DNA of 64,000 nt from Hydrogenophaga sp. GTDB lineage: Bacteria; Pseudomonadota; Gammaproteobacteria; Burkholderiales; Burkholderiaceae_C. The stretch covers positions 1 to 64,000 of the forward strand of contig NZ_JALHLX010000001.1 in the NCBI RefSeq assembly GCF_022844385.1. The letters run 5' to 3'. A model generated the notes under the pieces. It was given only the letters and a program-made list of their open reading frames with translations, searched no databases and was not told the DNA's origin. Positions 6,425 to 16,182 of this stretch are shown here, in pieces. The stretch's first letter is position 1. Each line of letters begins with the position of its first letter. A program made the position numbers and the translations under genes.

Positions 6425-8419
6425 ATGCGGGGCATGCCCCGATGGGTTCTTCGGCTCATTATGGCTGTGCTGGTGCTGCCGGGGCTCTCGCACGCACAAA
6501 GCAGGGCCGGGGGCGATGCCAGCTTGCTGGAGATGCGCGAGGCCTTCCGCCGCAACAACACCACCCAGCTCGCCAACCTGCTGCCCGCCCTGCGTGGCCA
6601 CGCGCTGGAACCCCTGGCGATCTACTGGGACATGAAGGCCCGCCTGGAGACGGCCAGTGCGGGCGACATCCGCGCCGCCATGGACCGCATGCCCGGCACC
6701 TACTGGGAAGACCGGCTGCGCAACGACTGGTTGCTGTTGCTCGGGCGGGCTCGCAACTGGGCAGATTTCTCCACCGAGCTGCCGCGCTTCCGCATGAACG
6801 ACGACCGGCAGGTGAGTTGTTACGCGCTGATGATCGACGCCGCCAGCGGCCGCATGCCGCCCGAGCTGGCCGCCGAGCGCGTGCGCACGCTGTGGCACGC
6901 GCAGCGCGAGGCCGACGACGGCTGCGCCACCGCCGCACAGTCCTTGCTGAGCAGTGGCCACCTCAAGCCCGAAGCTGCGTGGCAACGCGCGCGCCTGGCC
7001 ATGGACGCCAACCGCCCGCGCGTGGCCAGCCAGGCCGTGGGCCTGATCGACCCCGACTGGGCCGCCATGGTGGACACCGTGGCCAAGGACCCCACCAAGT
7101 ACCTGGACGAGAAGATCACCGCCATCCGACCGCGCACCAAGGAACTGGTGACCTTGGCCATCATCCGGCTCGCCTCCAGCGACCCGGCGGCGGCCGCGCT
7201 GGAGATGGACCGCACGCGCTGGAAAGCCCAGCTCACCACCGAAGAACGCAGCTGGGTCTGGGGCGTGATCGGCAAACGCTCGGCGCAAAAGCTGGAAACG
7301 CAGGCGCTGGCCTACTTCGTCAACGGCGAAGACCGCCACATGCACGACGACCACCTGGAGTGGAAAGCGCGCGCCGGCATGCGGGCTGGCGCCTGGGGCC
7401 ATGTGCGCGACGCCATCGCTGCCATGAGCGCGCCACATCAGAACCTGCCCGACTGGATCTACTGGAAAGCGCGCGCGCTGCAAGCGCTCAAGCTGCCCGA
7501 CGCAACGACGGCCAACGCGCAGGCACGCGTACTGCTCGAATCCATCGCGTCCGAGCGCGGCTTTTACGAACAGCTCGCACTCGAAGACCTGGGCCGGCAG
7601 ATCACCACCCCGGCAGCCCCCGCGCCCCTGAGCGCCGACGAAATCACGGCCGCGCAGCGCAACCCCGGCTTGCGCCGCGCGCTCATTGCCATGCGGCTGG
7701 GCCTGCGCAGCGAAGGCGTGCGCGAGTGGAACTACACCACCAGCCTGCACGACGCCGGCGGCTTGGGCGAGCGCGATCTGCTGGCCGCTGCCGCCCTGGC
7801 CTGCGAAGCCGAGTTGTGGGACCGTTGCATCAACACCAGCCTGCGAACACCCGCCGCGCAAGACCATGCCCAGCGCTTCCCCACGCCCCACCGATCGGCG
7901 GTGGTGACGCGCTCGCGCGAGATCGGGCTGGACCCGGCTTACGTGTACGGGCTGATCCGTCAGGAGAGCCGTTTCGTCACCGACGCACGCTCGGGCGTGG
8001 GCGCTTCGGGTCTCATGCAGGTGATGCCGGCCACCGCGCGCTGGACCGCGCGCAAGATCGGCCTGACCGATTTCCGCCCGGCCCAGATCACCGAGCGCGA
8101 CACCAACATCCTCATTGGCACCGCCTACCTTAAGCTCGCGCTTGACGACTTCGAAGGCTCACTGCCCATGGCCGCGGCCGCCTACAACGCGGGGCCGGGA
8201 CGCCCACGCAACTGGCGCAACGGCCCGGCACTGCCCGGCGAGATCTGGGCCGAGAACATTCCGTTCGAAGAAACACGCGACTACGTCAAACGCGTGCTGG
8301 CCAACACCACCAGTTACGCGGCGCTGCTCACGGGCCAGCCGCAGTCCCTGCGTACGCGCCTGGGCACCGTCGGCCCGCGCGTGAGCGATGAAGCCACCAT
8401 CAACAAAGACCTCCCCTGA
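6425..8419 (+). CDS. Soluble-type lytic murein transglycosylase (Slt family)
   Basis: A 664-residue periplasmic enzyme that cleaves peptidoglycan with formation of 1,6-anhydromuropeptides. The N-terminus MRGMPRWVLRLIMAVLVLPGLSHAQS is a clear signal peptide with an AQA-like cleavage site, which favours the start at 6425 over upstream ATGs. Residues about 30-480 form the helical superhelical U/L domain typical of Slt70. The C-terminal lysozyme-like domain has the catalytic E514 in RQESRFVTDARSGVGASGLMQ and the GLMQVMPATA, AAYNAGPGR motifs. The next gene starts 4 bases after the stop, so the two are cotranscribed. Confidence 0.92.
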   Translation: MRGMPRWVLRLIMAVLVLPGLSHAQSRAGGDASLLEMREAFRRNNTTQLANLLPALRGHALEPLAIYWDMKARLETASAGDIRAAMDRMPGTYWEDRLRNDWLLLLGRARNWADFSTELPRFRMNDDRQVSCYALMIDAASGRMPPELAAERVRTLWHAQREADDGCATAAQSLLSSGHLKPEAAWQRARLAMDANRPRVASQAVGLIDPDWAAMVDTVAKDPTKYLDEKITAIRPRTKELVTLAIIRLASSDPAAAALEMDRTRWKAQLTTEERSWVWGVIGKRSAQKLETQALAYFVNGEDRHMHDDHLEWKARAGMRAGAWGHVRDAIAAMSAPHQNLPDWIYWKARALQALKLPDATTANAQARVLLESIASERGFYEQLALEDLGRQITTPAAPAPLSADEITAAQRNPGLRRALIAMRLGLRSEGVREWNYTTSLHDAGGLGERDLLAAAALACEAELWDRCINTSLRTPAAQDHAQRFPTPHRSAVVTRSREIGLDPAYVYGLIRQESRFVTDARSGVGASGLMQVMPATARWTARKIGLTDFRPAQITERDTNILIGTAYLKLALDDFEGSLPMAAAAYNAGPGRPRNWRNGPALPGEIWAENIPFEETRDYVKRVLANTTSYAALLTGQPQSLRTRLGTVGPRVSDEATINKDLP

Positions 8420-8423
8420 GCCC

Positions 8424-9386
8424 ATGAAAAACATCCTCGTCCTTGGCGGCACCGGTTTTGTCGGTCGCCACGTCTGTGAAAAGCTGCATCGTCAGGGTTG
8501 GCGCATCACCGTGCCCACCCGCCGCGCCATCAACGCTGCGGCGGTGCAACACCTGCCGCGCGTGACCGTGATCGAGGCCAACGTGCACGACCCCGCGCAG
8601 CTGCTGGAACTGGTCGCGGGCCACGACGCCGTGGTCAACCTGATCGCGATCCTGCACGGCACCGAAGAAGCCTTTGAGCGCGTGCACGTGGAGCTGCCGC
8701 TGGCCCTGTCGGAGGCTTGCGTGGCCAACAATGTGCGTCGTCTGGTGCACATCAGCGCGCTGGGCGTGAGCCTGGACGGGCCCTCGCGATACCAGCGCAG
8801 CAAGGCCCGCGGCGAAGAACTGCTGCGCGCTGCGGGACTCGACCTCACCGTGCTGCGCCCCAGCGTGATCTTTGGTTCGGGCGACCGCTTTCTCAACGTG
8901 TTCGCCGGACTGCAATCGATCTTTCCCGTGGTGCCACTGGCCAGCGCCGGTGCCCGATTCCAGCCCGTGTGGGTGGAGGACGTGGCCACCGCGGTAGCGG
9001 TCTGCCTGGCCGACCAAGGTCTGCCCCAGAGCACCGTCGGCCAGACTTTCGAATGTGCCGGCCCCGACGTGCTGACCCTGGCCGAACTCGTGGGCATCGC
9101 CGGGCAGCACGGCAGTCACAAACGCCCGGTGTTGCCGCTTCCAACCTTCATGGGCAGGCTCCAGGCACGGATGATGGAACTCATGCCCGGTGAACCGCTG
9201 ATGAGCCGGGACAACCTGGACGCCATGTCGGTCGACAACGTGGCCACCCAGCAATGGCCGGGTCTGTCTTCGCTGGGCATCGCGCCGGCCAGCGTGCACA
9301 CCGTTGCCCCCACCTACCTGGGCCGGCGCGGCGGCCGCAGCAAGCTGCTGGCGTTCCGGCAGGTCGGGCGGCCACCCACCCGCTGA
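8424..9386 (+). CDS. NAD-binding NDUFA9/YfcH-like epimerase-family protein
   Basis: A 320-residue extended short-chain dehydrogenase-like protein with an N-terminal Rossmann motif GGTGFVGRHV (about residues 8-17). The family is annotated in related genomes as 'complex I NDUFA9 subunit family protein'. It keeps the nucleotide-binding half, and the segment RYQRSKARGEELLRAAGLDLTVLRPSVIFG corresponds to the YxxxK region, but the substrate is unknown. A bacterial role in complex I is not established. Start at 8424, 4 bases after the transglycosylase stop; a longer frame exists upstream but overlaps that gene. Confidence 0.85.
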   Translation: MKNILVLGGTGFVGRHVCEKLHRQGWRITVPTRRAINAAAVQHLPRVTVIEANVHDPAQLLELVAGHDAVVNLIAILHGTEEAFERVHVELPLALSEACVANNVRRLVHISALGVSLDGPSRYQRSKARGEELLRAAGLDLTVLRPSVIFGSGDRFLNVFAGLQSIFPVVPLASAGARFQPVWVEDVATAVAVCLADQGLPQSTVGQTFECAGPDVLTLAELVGIAGQHGSHKRPVLPLPTFMGRLQARMMELMPGEPLMSRDNLDAMSVDNVATQQWPGLSSLGIAPASVHTVAPTYLGRRGGRSKLLAFRQVGRPPTR

Positions 9387-9466
9387 AAGCCGCATGAAGT
9401 GTGACTTTTGTCTGATTTGTTCTTCTACAAATAACACCAAGGTGGCATTTTTCAGGGTGTTCTTCG

Positions 9467-9492
9467 GGTTTACATTAAACCGTACACAGTAC
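9467..9492. promoter_or_regulatory. Two abutting palindromes, candidate operator/promoter
   Basis: GGTTTACATTAAACC (9467-9481) is a perfect 6-bp inverted repeat around CAT, and GTACACAGTAC (9482-9492) is a perfect 4-bp inverted repeat around ACA directly after it. They lie 23 bases before the start of the CsoR-fold gene, in an unusually AT-rich 128-base gap. TTTACA (9469-9474) and TACAAC (9490-9495) could be -35 and -10 elements with a short 15-base spacer. Confidence 0.5.
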
Positions 9493-9514
9493 AACTCCAA
9501 CCCGAGGAACTCCC

Positions 9515-9841
9515 ATGAACGACTCCAGCGTGAAGCCTTCAGTCCGCCGCTCAGTGGCACCCGCGAGCGGCCCGGTCTACCGCACCGAACACCAGCGCGA
9601 TGTGATCAACCGCCTCAAACGGATTGAAGGACAGGTGCGCGGCCTGATCGACATGGTCGAAGACGGCCGCTCCTGCGAAGACGTGGCGCAACAAATGGCG
9701 GCAGCGCGCAAGGCGATGGACAAGGCCTTCTACCGGATGATGGCGACCTCGGTGATGGAAGCCGTGTCATCTTCCGAATCGGAGGTGCACACCTTCCGCG
9801 AAGTCGAACGCTCCACCCGCATCCTTGAAAAATACGCCTGA
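9515..9841 (+). CDS. CsoR/FrmR-fold (DUF156) transcriptional regulator
   Basis: A 108-residue all-helical protein of the CsoR/RcnR/FrmR repressor family. The start follows a GAGGAA ribosome site. The family core is present (INRLKRIEGQVRGLIDMVEDGRSCEDVAQQMAAARKAMDKAF), including the first-helix Cys (C54). Aligning on that Cys, the position of CsoR His61 is S79 and that of Cys65 is A83, so the copper triad and the Cys-His pair of FrmR are both incomplete. An N-terminal extension of about 20 residues precedes the core, with H26 near the usual N-terminal ligand position. It has no metal exporter next to it. Signal sensed unknown. Confidence 0.85.
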   Translation: MNDSSVKPSVRRSVAPASGPVYRTEHQRDVINRLKRIEGQVRGLIDMVEDGRSCEDVAQQMAAARKAMDKAFYRMMATSVMEAVSSSESEVHTFREVERSTRILEKYA

Positions 9842-9875
9842 GCCCTGGGCGCCACAGATCAATCCAGGGCATTTT
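9842..9875 (+). terminator. Weak hairpin after CsoR-fold gene
   Basis: GCCCTGG (9842-9848) pairs with CCAGGGC (9864-9870), followed by ATTTT. The loop is 15 bases and the T-run short, so termination would be inefficient. The position right after the stop codon supports the call. Confidence 0.4.
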
Positions 9876-9931
9876 CCGCATCAATCCACCGGCTTGAAGG
9901 CCGTACCATGGCGACTCTTTCAGGAGGCCCC

Positions 9932-10621
9932 ATGGCACTGCAGCTCTACGTCGGCAACAAAAACTACTCGTCCTGGTCCATGCGGCCCTGGGTGCTCCTG
10001 AAGCAGGCCGGCATCCCGTTCGACGAGGTCATGATCCGCTTCGACTCCTTCGACGTGGACTCGGTTTTCAAACAGCGCCTGCGCGCCGTCAGCCCGCTGG
10101 GCAAGGTGCCGGTGCTGGTGGACGACGGCTTCGCCATCTGGGACACGCTGGCCATTGCCGAGTACCTCGCCGAGCACTTCCCCGAGAAGCAGCTGTGGCC
10201 TGCCGATGCGCGCGCCCGTGCCCGCGCGCGCAGTGTCTGCGCCGAAATGCACAGCGGCTTCAGCGCATTGCGCAACCACTGTCCCATGAACATCGAAGCT
10301 TCGCTGCCCGAGATCGGCCGCCTGGTTTGGCGCGACAAACCCGCCGTTCGCGCCGACATGGCGCGCATGGGCGGCCTGTGGAGCGAACTGCTCGCCGCTC
10401 AACCGTCGGGCGCCCTGTTGTTCGGCGAATTCAGCATCGCCGATGCCTACTTCGCGCCGGTGTGCATGCGCATCAAGACCTACGAGCTGCCGCTGCCAGC
10501 CGATCTGATGGCCTATGTGGACCGTGTGTGTTCGCTGCCGGGGGTGAAAGCCTGGATCGACGAGGCCCTGGCCGAGCACGACTTCATCGACTTTGACGAG
10601 CCCTACAGGTTGGGCAGATAG
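9932..10621 (+). CDS. Glutathione S-transferase family protein
   Basis: A 229-residue cytosolic GST-fold protein. The N-terminal thioredoxin-like domain (residues 1-80) has the GNKNYSSWSMRPWVLLK start, the cis-Pro segment LGKVPVLVDDG, and the glutathione-contact IWDTLAIAEYLAE; the C-terminal helical domain has GEFSIADAYFAPV. The substrate is unknown. The start at 9932 is fixed by AGGAGG (9922-9927); an ATG at 9908 lacks one. A dispersed repeat follows directly after the stop. Confidence 0.92.
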   Translation: MALQLYVGNKNYSSWSMRPWVLLKQAGIPFDEVMIRFDSFDVDSVFKQRLRAVSPLGKVPVLVDDGFAIWDTLAIAEYLAEHFPEKQLWPADARARARARSVCAEMHSGFSALRNHCPMNIEASLPEIGRLVWRDKPAVRADMARMGGLWSELLAAQPSGALLFGEFSIADAYFAPVCMRIKTYELPLPADLMAYVDRVCSLPGVKAWIDEALAEHDFIDFDEPYRLGR

Positions 10622-10697
10622 GTGGCCCCCATGCTCCCCCGCTGCGCGAGGTCCGCTGGCCCCCGAGGGGACTGATCCGGCTTGGGGCGGCCCGGCG
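10621..10697 (-). repeat. Dispersed ~75-bp intergenic repeat, copy 2 (inverted)
   Basis: The reverse complement contains GGGCCGCCCCAAGC, ATCAGTCCCCTCGGGGG and AGCATGGGGGCC in the same order as the element at 5637-5710. It lies directly after the GST stop and before cca. Orientation relative to the preceding gene differs from copy 1, which argues against a simple gene-end signal on one strand. Confidence 0.8.
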
Positions 10698-10750
10698 CCG
10701 TATCGGCACGTTCCCGCGCTGCAAGGTTTGCTGACCCTAAACTCGGCGGC

Positions 10751-12043
10751 ATGAAAACCTATCTCGTCGGCGGCGCAGTTCGCGATGCGCTGATGTCACG
10801 CGCCTCAAACACACCGGAAGCCTCACACGTCGACCGCGACTGGGTGGTGGTGGGTGCCACACCCGAAGCCATGGTGCAGCAAGGCTTCCTGCCCGTGGGG
10901 CGCGATTTCCCCGTGTTTCTGCACCCCGTCACGCGCGAGGAATACGCGCTCGCGCGGACCGAGCGCAAGTCCTCACCCGGCTACCGGGGATTTGTCGTTC
11001 ACTCGGAGCCTGGCGTGACGCTGGAAGACGACCTGGCGCGGCGTGACCTCACCATCAATGCCATGGCCGTGGCGGCCGATCAGGCGAACGATCCGGCGAG
11101 CGCACAGATCATCGACCCACACAACGGCCAGCGAGACCTGCAGCAACGCGTGCTGCGCCACGTGACCGACGCATTCACCGAAGACCCCGTGCGCATCTTG
11201 CGACTGGCGCGCTTCGCGGCGCGTTTTCCCGATTTTTCGGTGGCACGCGAAACGCTGGATTTGATGCAGCACATGGTGGAGCACGGCGAGGTCGACCACC
11301 TGGTGGCAGAACGCGTGTGGCAGGAACTCGCGCGCGGCCTGATGGAACAGCGGCCCAGTCGCATGTTCGACGTGCTGCGCGACTGCGGTGCCTTGAAGCG
11401 CCTGCTGCCCGAAGTGGACCGGCTCTGGGGCGTGCCTCAGCGCGCCGACTACCACCCTGAAATCGACACCGGCGTGCACCTGATGATGGTGCTCGACATG
11501 AGCGCGCGCCTGGCCGCGCCGCTCACCGTGCGTTTCGCCTGCCTGGGCCACGACCTCGGCAAGGGCACCACGCCCGCCGATGTGTTGCCGCGCCACATCG
11601 GCCACGAGGAGCGCAGCGCACGCCTGCTCAAGGGCGTGTGCGAACGGCTGCGGGTGCCGGTGGACTGCCGCGAACTGGCCGACGTGGTGGCGCGCGAACA
11701 CGGCAACATCCACCGCAGTGAAACACTGGGCGCTGCGGCCCTGGTACGGCTGCTGGAACGCTGCGATGCGCTGCGCAAGCCTGCGCGCTTTCACGAAGTC
11801 TTGCTGGCCTGCGAATGCGATGCGCGCGGACGGTTGGGCATGGGTGAGATCGCCTACCCGCAACGCAATCGACTCGCGCAGGCGCTGGTGTGGGCACAGT
11901 CGGTGGACACGGCCAGCATCGCCGCGCAAGCGCAGGCCGATGGCCTGAGCGGACCGAAGGTGGGCGAGCAGATCCACAAAGCCCGCGTGGCTGCTGTGGC
12001 GCAGGGCCTCGGCGCTGCAAGCCCCGCCGCTGCTGGCGATTGA
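10751..12043 (+). CDS. cca: Multifunctional CCA tRNA nucleotidyltransferase
   Basis: A 430-residue enzyme that builds or repairs the 3'-CCA end of tRNAs. Seen: class II nucleotidyltransferase signature KTYLVGGAVRDALM with the metal-site DRDWVVVG a little later, the RRDLTINAMAVA motif, the RILRLARFAARF helix, and a C-terminal HD phosphohydrolase domain (FACLGHDLGKGTTP, then HIGHEERS), as in the long gammaproteobacterial and betaproteobacterial type. Start set at the ATG at 10751, where the conserved MKTYLVGGAVRD begins. The upstream flank holds a dispersed repeat; otsB follows after about 105 bases. Confidence 0.95.
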   Translation: MKTYLVGGAVRDALMSRASNTPEASHVDRDWVVVGATPEAMVQQGFLPVGRDFPVFLHPVTREEYALARTERKSSPGYRGFVVHSEPGVTLEDDLARRDLTINAMAVAADQANDPASAQIIDPHNGQRDLQQRVLRHVTDAFTEDPVRILRLARFAARFPDFSVARETLDLMQHMVEHGEVDHLVAERVWQELARGLMEQRPSRMFDVLRDCGALKRLLPEVDRLWGVPQRADYHPEIDTGVHLMMVLDMSARLAAPLTVRFACLGHDLGKGTTPADVLPRHIGHEERSARLLKGVCERLRVPVDCRELADVVAREHGNIHRSETLGAAALVRLLERCDALRKPARFHEVLLACECDARGRLGMGEIAYPQRNRLAQALVWAQSVDTASIAAQAQADGLSGPKVGEQIHKARVAAVAQGLGAASPAAAGD

Positions 12044-12149
12044 GCGCTATCGGCATCCGTCAAGCGGCTTGAAAAACTTCGCACCCTGAAGGTGGGGTAT
12101 GCCGGCGCTCTGGCGGTGCACGCAGTTCGCGTGTTACGGTGGCGGGCTG

Positions 12150-12890
12150 ATGAGTACATTGCCCAAGCTGCTGACGCAAGGGTCAGCACTCTTCCTGGAC
12201 TTCGATGGAACGCTGGCCGATCTGGCACCCCGGCCCGATGCGGTGGATGTGCCCGGTGATCTTGCGCGCCTGCTCGATCGGCTGCACGGGCAGTTGAATG
12301 GCGCACTGGCGGTGGTCACTGGCCGCGCCCGCGAAGACATCGAACCCATGCTCTCCCCCTGGCGCTGGCCGGCTGCCTTCGAGCACGGCGCCCTGCGCAT
12401 CTCGGCCCACGGCGATGCGGCGGCGCTGCGCCCGCCCGGGCTCGACCGTGCGGTGGCCGCAGCACAGCACCTGGTCTCGCGGCACAACGGGCTGCTGCTG
12501 GAAGTCAAACAAACCTCCATGGCATTGCACTTTCGGCTGGCACCTTCGCTGGAGGTGTTGTGCGTGGAGACGCTGGCGCGCTCCATTGACAACGCCAGCG
12601 GTTTGCAACTGTTGCGCGGCAAGGCCGTGATCGAAGTGAAGTCGGTGGGCGTGAACAAGGGTCTCGCCATCCAGGCCTTCATGAACGAAGCACCCTTCGC
12701 TGGTCGATCGCCCGTGTTTGCCGGCGACGACTTGACGGATGAAGCCGGCTTTGCCGTGGTGCAGCGCCTGGGCGGTGCCGGCATCAAGGTCGGTGCGGGC
12801 GCGAGCTGCGCCCGTCACCGCTGCGACAACCCCGAAGCCCTGCGCGCCTGGCTCGCAGATGCCCTGCAAACCCCTTTGATCCACACATGA
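12150..12890 (+). CDS. otsB: Trehalose-6-phosphate phosphatase
   Basis: A 246-residue HAD-superfamily phosphatase that removes phosphate from trehalose-6-phosphate, the last step of OtsAB trehalose synthesis. Motif I LDFDGTLADL places the nucleophile at D17 and the acid/base at D19; motif II is AVVTGR; the C-terminal metal site is FAGDDLTDEAGF. The length matches the family. The start at 12150 is the one closest to the conserved part; longer frames upstream have no ribosome site. Its last codons overlap the GH15 start by ATGA, so otsB, GH15 and otsA form one translationally coupled unit. Confidence 0.95.
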   Translation: MSTLPKLLTQGSALFLDFDGTLADLAPRPDAVDVPGDLARLLDRLHGQLNGALAVVTGRAREDIEPMLSPWRWPAAFEHGALRISAHGDAAALRPPGLDRAVAAAQHLVSRHNGLLLEVKQTSMALHFRLAPSLEVLCVETLARSIDNASGLQLLRGKAVIEVKSVGVNKGLAIQAFMNEAPFAGRSPVFAGDDLTDEAGFAVVQRLGGAGIKVGAGASCARHRCDNPEALRAWLADALQTPLIHT

Positions 12891-14716
12891 CCCTGTCCTC
12901 GAACGGCTTCGCGCCGCCCGCCGCCCCATCGCTCTCGCTCGGCGTGGTGGGCAACTGCGCCTTCAGCGCCTTGATCGATCCGCACGGCCGTGTGGTCTGG
13001 AGCTGCCTGCCGCGCTTCGATGGCGACCCGGTGTTTCACGCGCTGCTCGGCGGCGCCGACGCCGAGGCGGGCTCGTGGGCCATCGAACTCGAAGACATGG
13101 TGGAGGCCATTCAGCGCTACGAGCCCAACACCGCCGTGCTGGTGACCGAGCTGTGGGACAGCCAGGGCCAGGGCATCGCCATCACCGACTTCGCGCCGCG
13201 CTTCCTCTCGCGCGGCCGCTATTTCAGGCCCACGCAGCTGGTGCGTCGAGTGCGCCCGCTCAAAGGTGCGCCGCGCATCCGCGTGACGCTCACACCGCGC
13301 TTCGACTGGGGTGCGCAAGCCCCGCGCATCACCTCGGGCAGCCACCACATCCGCTACGTGGGAGACGCACAAACGCTGCGCCTGCACACCGACGCGTCCA
13401 TCAGCCACGTGCTGGCGCGCGAACCGTTCTTGCTCACGCGGGAGCTCAACTTCATGTTTGGCCCTGACGAGACCCTGGAAGGCGGCATTGGCGACACCGC
13501 GCGCCACTTCGAGCAGGAGACACTGGCCTACTGGCGCGGCTGGAGCCAGCGCCTGGCCCTGCCGCTGGAATGGCAGGACGCCGTGATCCGTGCGGCCATC
13601 ACGCTCAAGCTGTCGCTGTTCGAAGACACCGGCGCCATCGTGGCGGCCATGACCACCAGCATCCCCGAAGCCCCGGGCAGCCAGCGCAACTGGGACTACC
13701 GCTACTGCTGGCTGCGCGACGCGTTTTTTGTGGTGCGCGCGCTCAACAGCCTGGCCGAGGTCGGCACGCTGGAGGACTACCTGCGCTGGTTGTCCAACGT
13801 GGTGGTCGGCGCCAGGGACGGTGATGCCAGTGGCCACATCCAGCCCTTGCACGGCATTGGCCTGGAACGTGAGTTGCCCGAGCGCATCTGCGAGACGCTG
13901 CCGGGCTACCGCGGCATGGGTCCGGTGCGCGTGGGCAACCAGGCGCAGGAACATTTTCAGCACGACGTGTACGGCAACGTGGTGCTCGCCGCCGCGCAGG
14001 CTTTCCACGACCGGCGCCTGCTGCACCCGGCGGGTCTGGCAGAGTTCGAACGGCTGGAGGCGGTGGGCGAACAGGCCGCTCGTGTGTTCGACCAACCCGA
14101 CGCCGGCATGTGGGAGCTGCGCACCCGCGCCCGCGTGCACACCAGCTCGGCGCTGATGTGCTGGGCCGCCTGCGACCGCCTGGCCAAGATCGGCCTCACG
14201 CTCGACCTGCCCGGCCGCGCAGCGCATTGGGGCGACCGGGCTGCCGCCATGCGCGACCGCATCCTGCGCGAATCGTGGAGTGAAGAGCGGCAGGCGTTTG
14301 CCGAAAGCTTTGGCGGGCGTGATCTGGACGCCAGCGTGCTGCTGATGGTGGAGGTGGGTTTCATCGACCCGATGGACCCCCGCTTCGTGGCCACGCTCGC
14401 AGCGCTTGAAGAGCACCTGTGCGACGGTCCCTACATGCGCCGCTACGAGGCGGCCGATGATTTCGGCAAGCCCGAGACCGCGTTCAACATCTGCACCTTC
14501 TGGCGCATCGACGCGCTGGCGCGCACCGGCCGCAAGGCCGAAGCCCGCGCCATTTTCGAGACCATGCTGGCCGCGCGCAACCCGCTGGGCATGCTCTCCG
14601 AAGACACCCACGCCACCACCGGCGAAATGTGGGGCAACTACCCGCAAACCTATTCCATGGTGGGCGTCATCAACGCGGCGATGCGTCTCTCCGCGCCATG
14701 GGATTCCGTCATTTGA
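12887..14716 (+). CDS. Glycoside hydrolase family 15 protein (glucoamylase/trehalase-like)
   Basis: A 609-residue protein of the GH15 (alpha/alpha)6 barrel family. The N-terminal super-sandwich domain starts with LGVVGNCAFSALIDPHGRVVWSCLPRFD, and the catalytic domain has the signature GSQRNWDYRYCWLRDAFFVVRAL and EHFQHDVYGNVVLA. Relatives include mycobacterial and archaeal trehalases and glucodextranases. No signal peptide, so it acts in the cytoplasm. Sitting between otsB and otsA with a 4-base overlap, it probably acts on trehalose or a related alpha-glucan and lets the cell turn over its osmolyte. The exact substrate is an inference. Confidence 0.9.
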   Translation: MTLSSNGFAPPAAPSLSLGVVGNCAFSALIDPHGRVVWSCLPRFDGDPVFHALLGGADAEAGSWAIELEDMVEAIQRYEPNTAVLVTELWDSQGQGIAITDFAPRFLSRGRYFRPTQLVRRVRPLKGAPRIRVTLTPRFDWGAQAPRITSGSHHIRYVGDAQTLRLHTDASISHVLAREPFLLTRELNFMFGPDETLEGGIGDTARHFEQETLAYWRGWSQRLALPLEWQDAVIRAAITLKLSLFEDTGAIVAAMTTSIPEAPGSQRNWDYRYCWLRDAFFVVRALNSLAEVGTLEDYLRWLSNVVVGARDGDASGHIQPLHGIGLERELPERICETLPGYRGMGPVRVGNQAQEHFQHDVYGNVVLAAAQAFHDRRLLHPAGLAEFERLEAVGEQAARVFDQPDAGMWELRTRARVHTSSALMCWAACDRLAKIGLTLDLPGRAAHWGDRAAAMRDRILRESWSEERQAFAESFGGRDLDASVLLMVEVGFIDPMDPRFVATLAALEEHLCDGPYMRRYEAADDFGKPETAFNICTFWRIDALARTGRKAEARAIFETMLAARNPLGMLSEDTHATTGEMWGNYPQTYSMVGVINAAMRLSAPWDSVI

Positions 14717-14727
14717 CGGCGCAAAGC

Positions 14728-16110
<1,383 letters not shown>

Positions 16111-16182
16111 TCCCCCCACCTGCTCGCGCGGGCCATCAGGCCGGCGCGAGCTTTGCCCATTTCACTTTTGCCGGAGGACCCC

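Noticed and set aside
16122-16151. GC-rich hairpin between otsA and mscS
   Set aside because: An 8-bp stem with a structured loop, without a T-run; could affect mRNA but there is no specific evidence.
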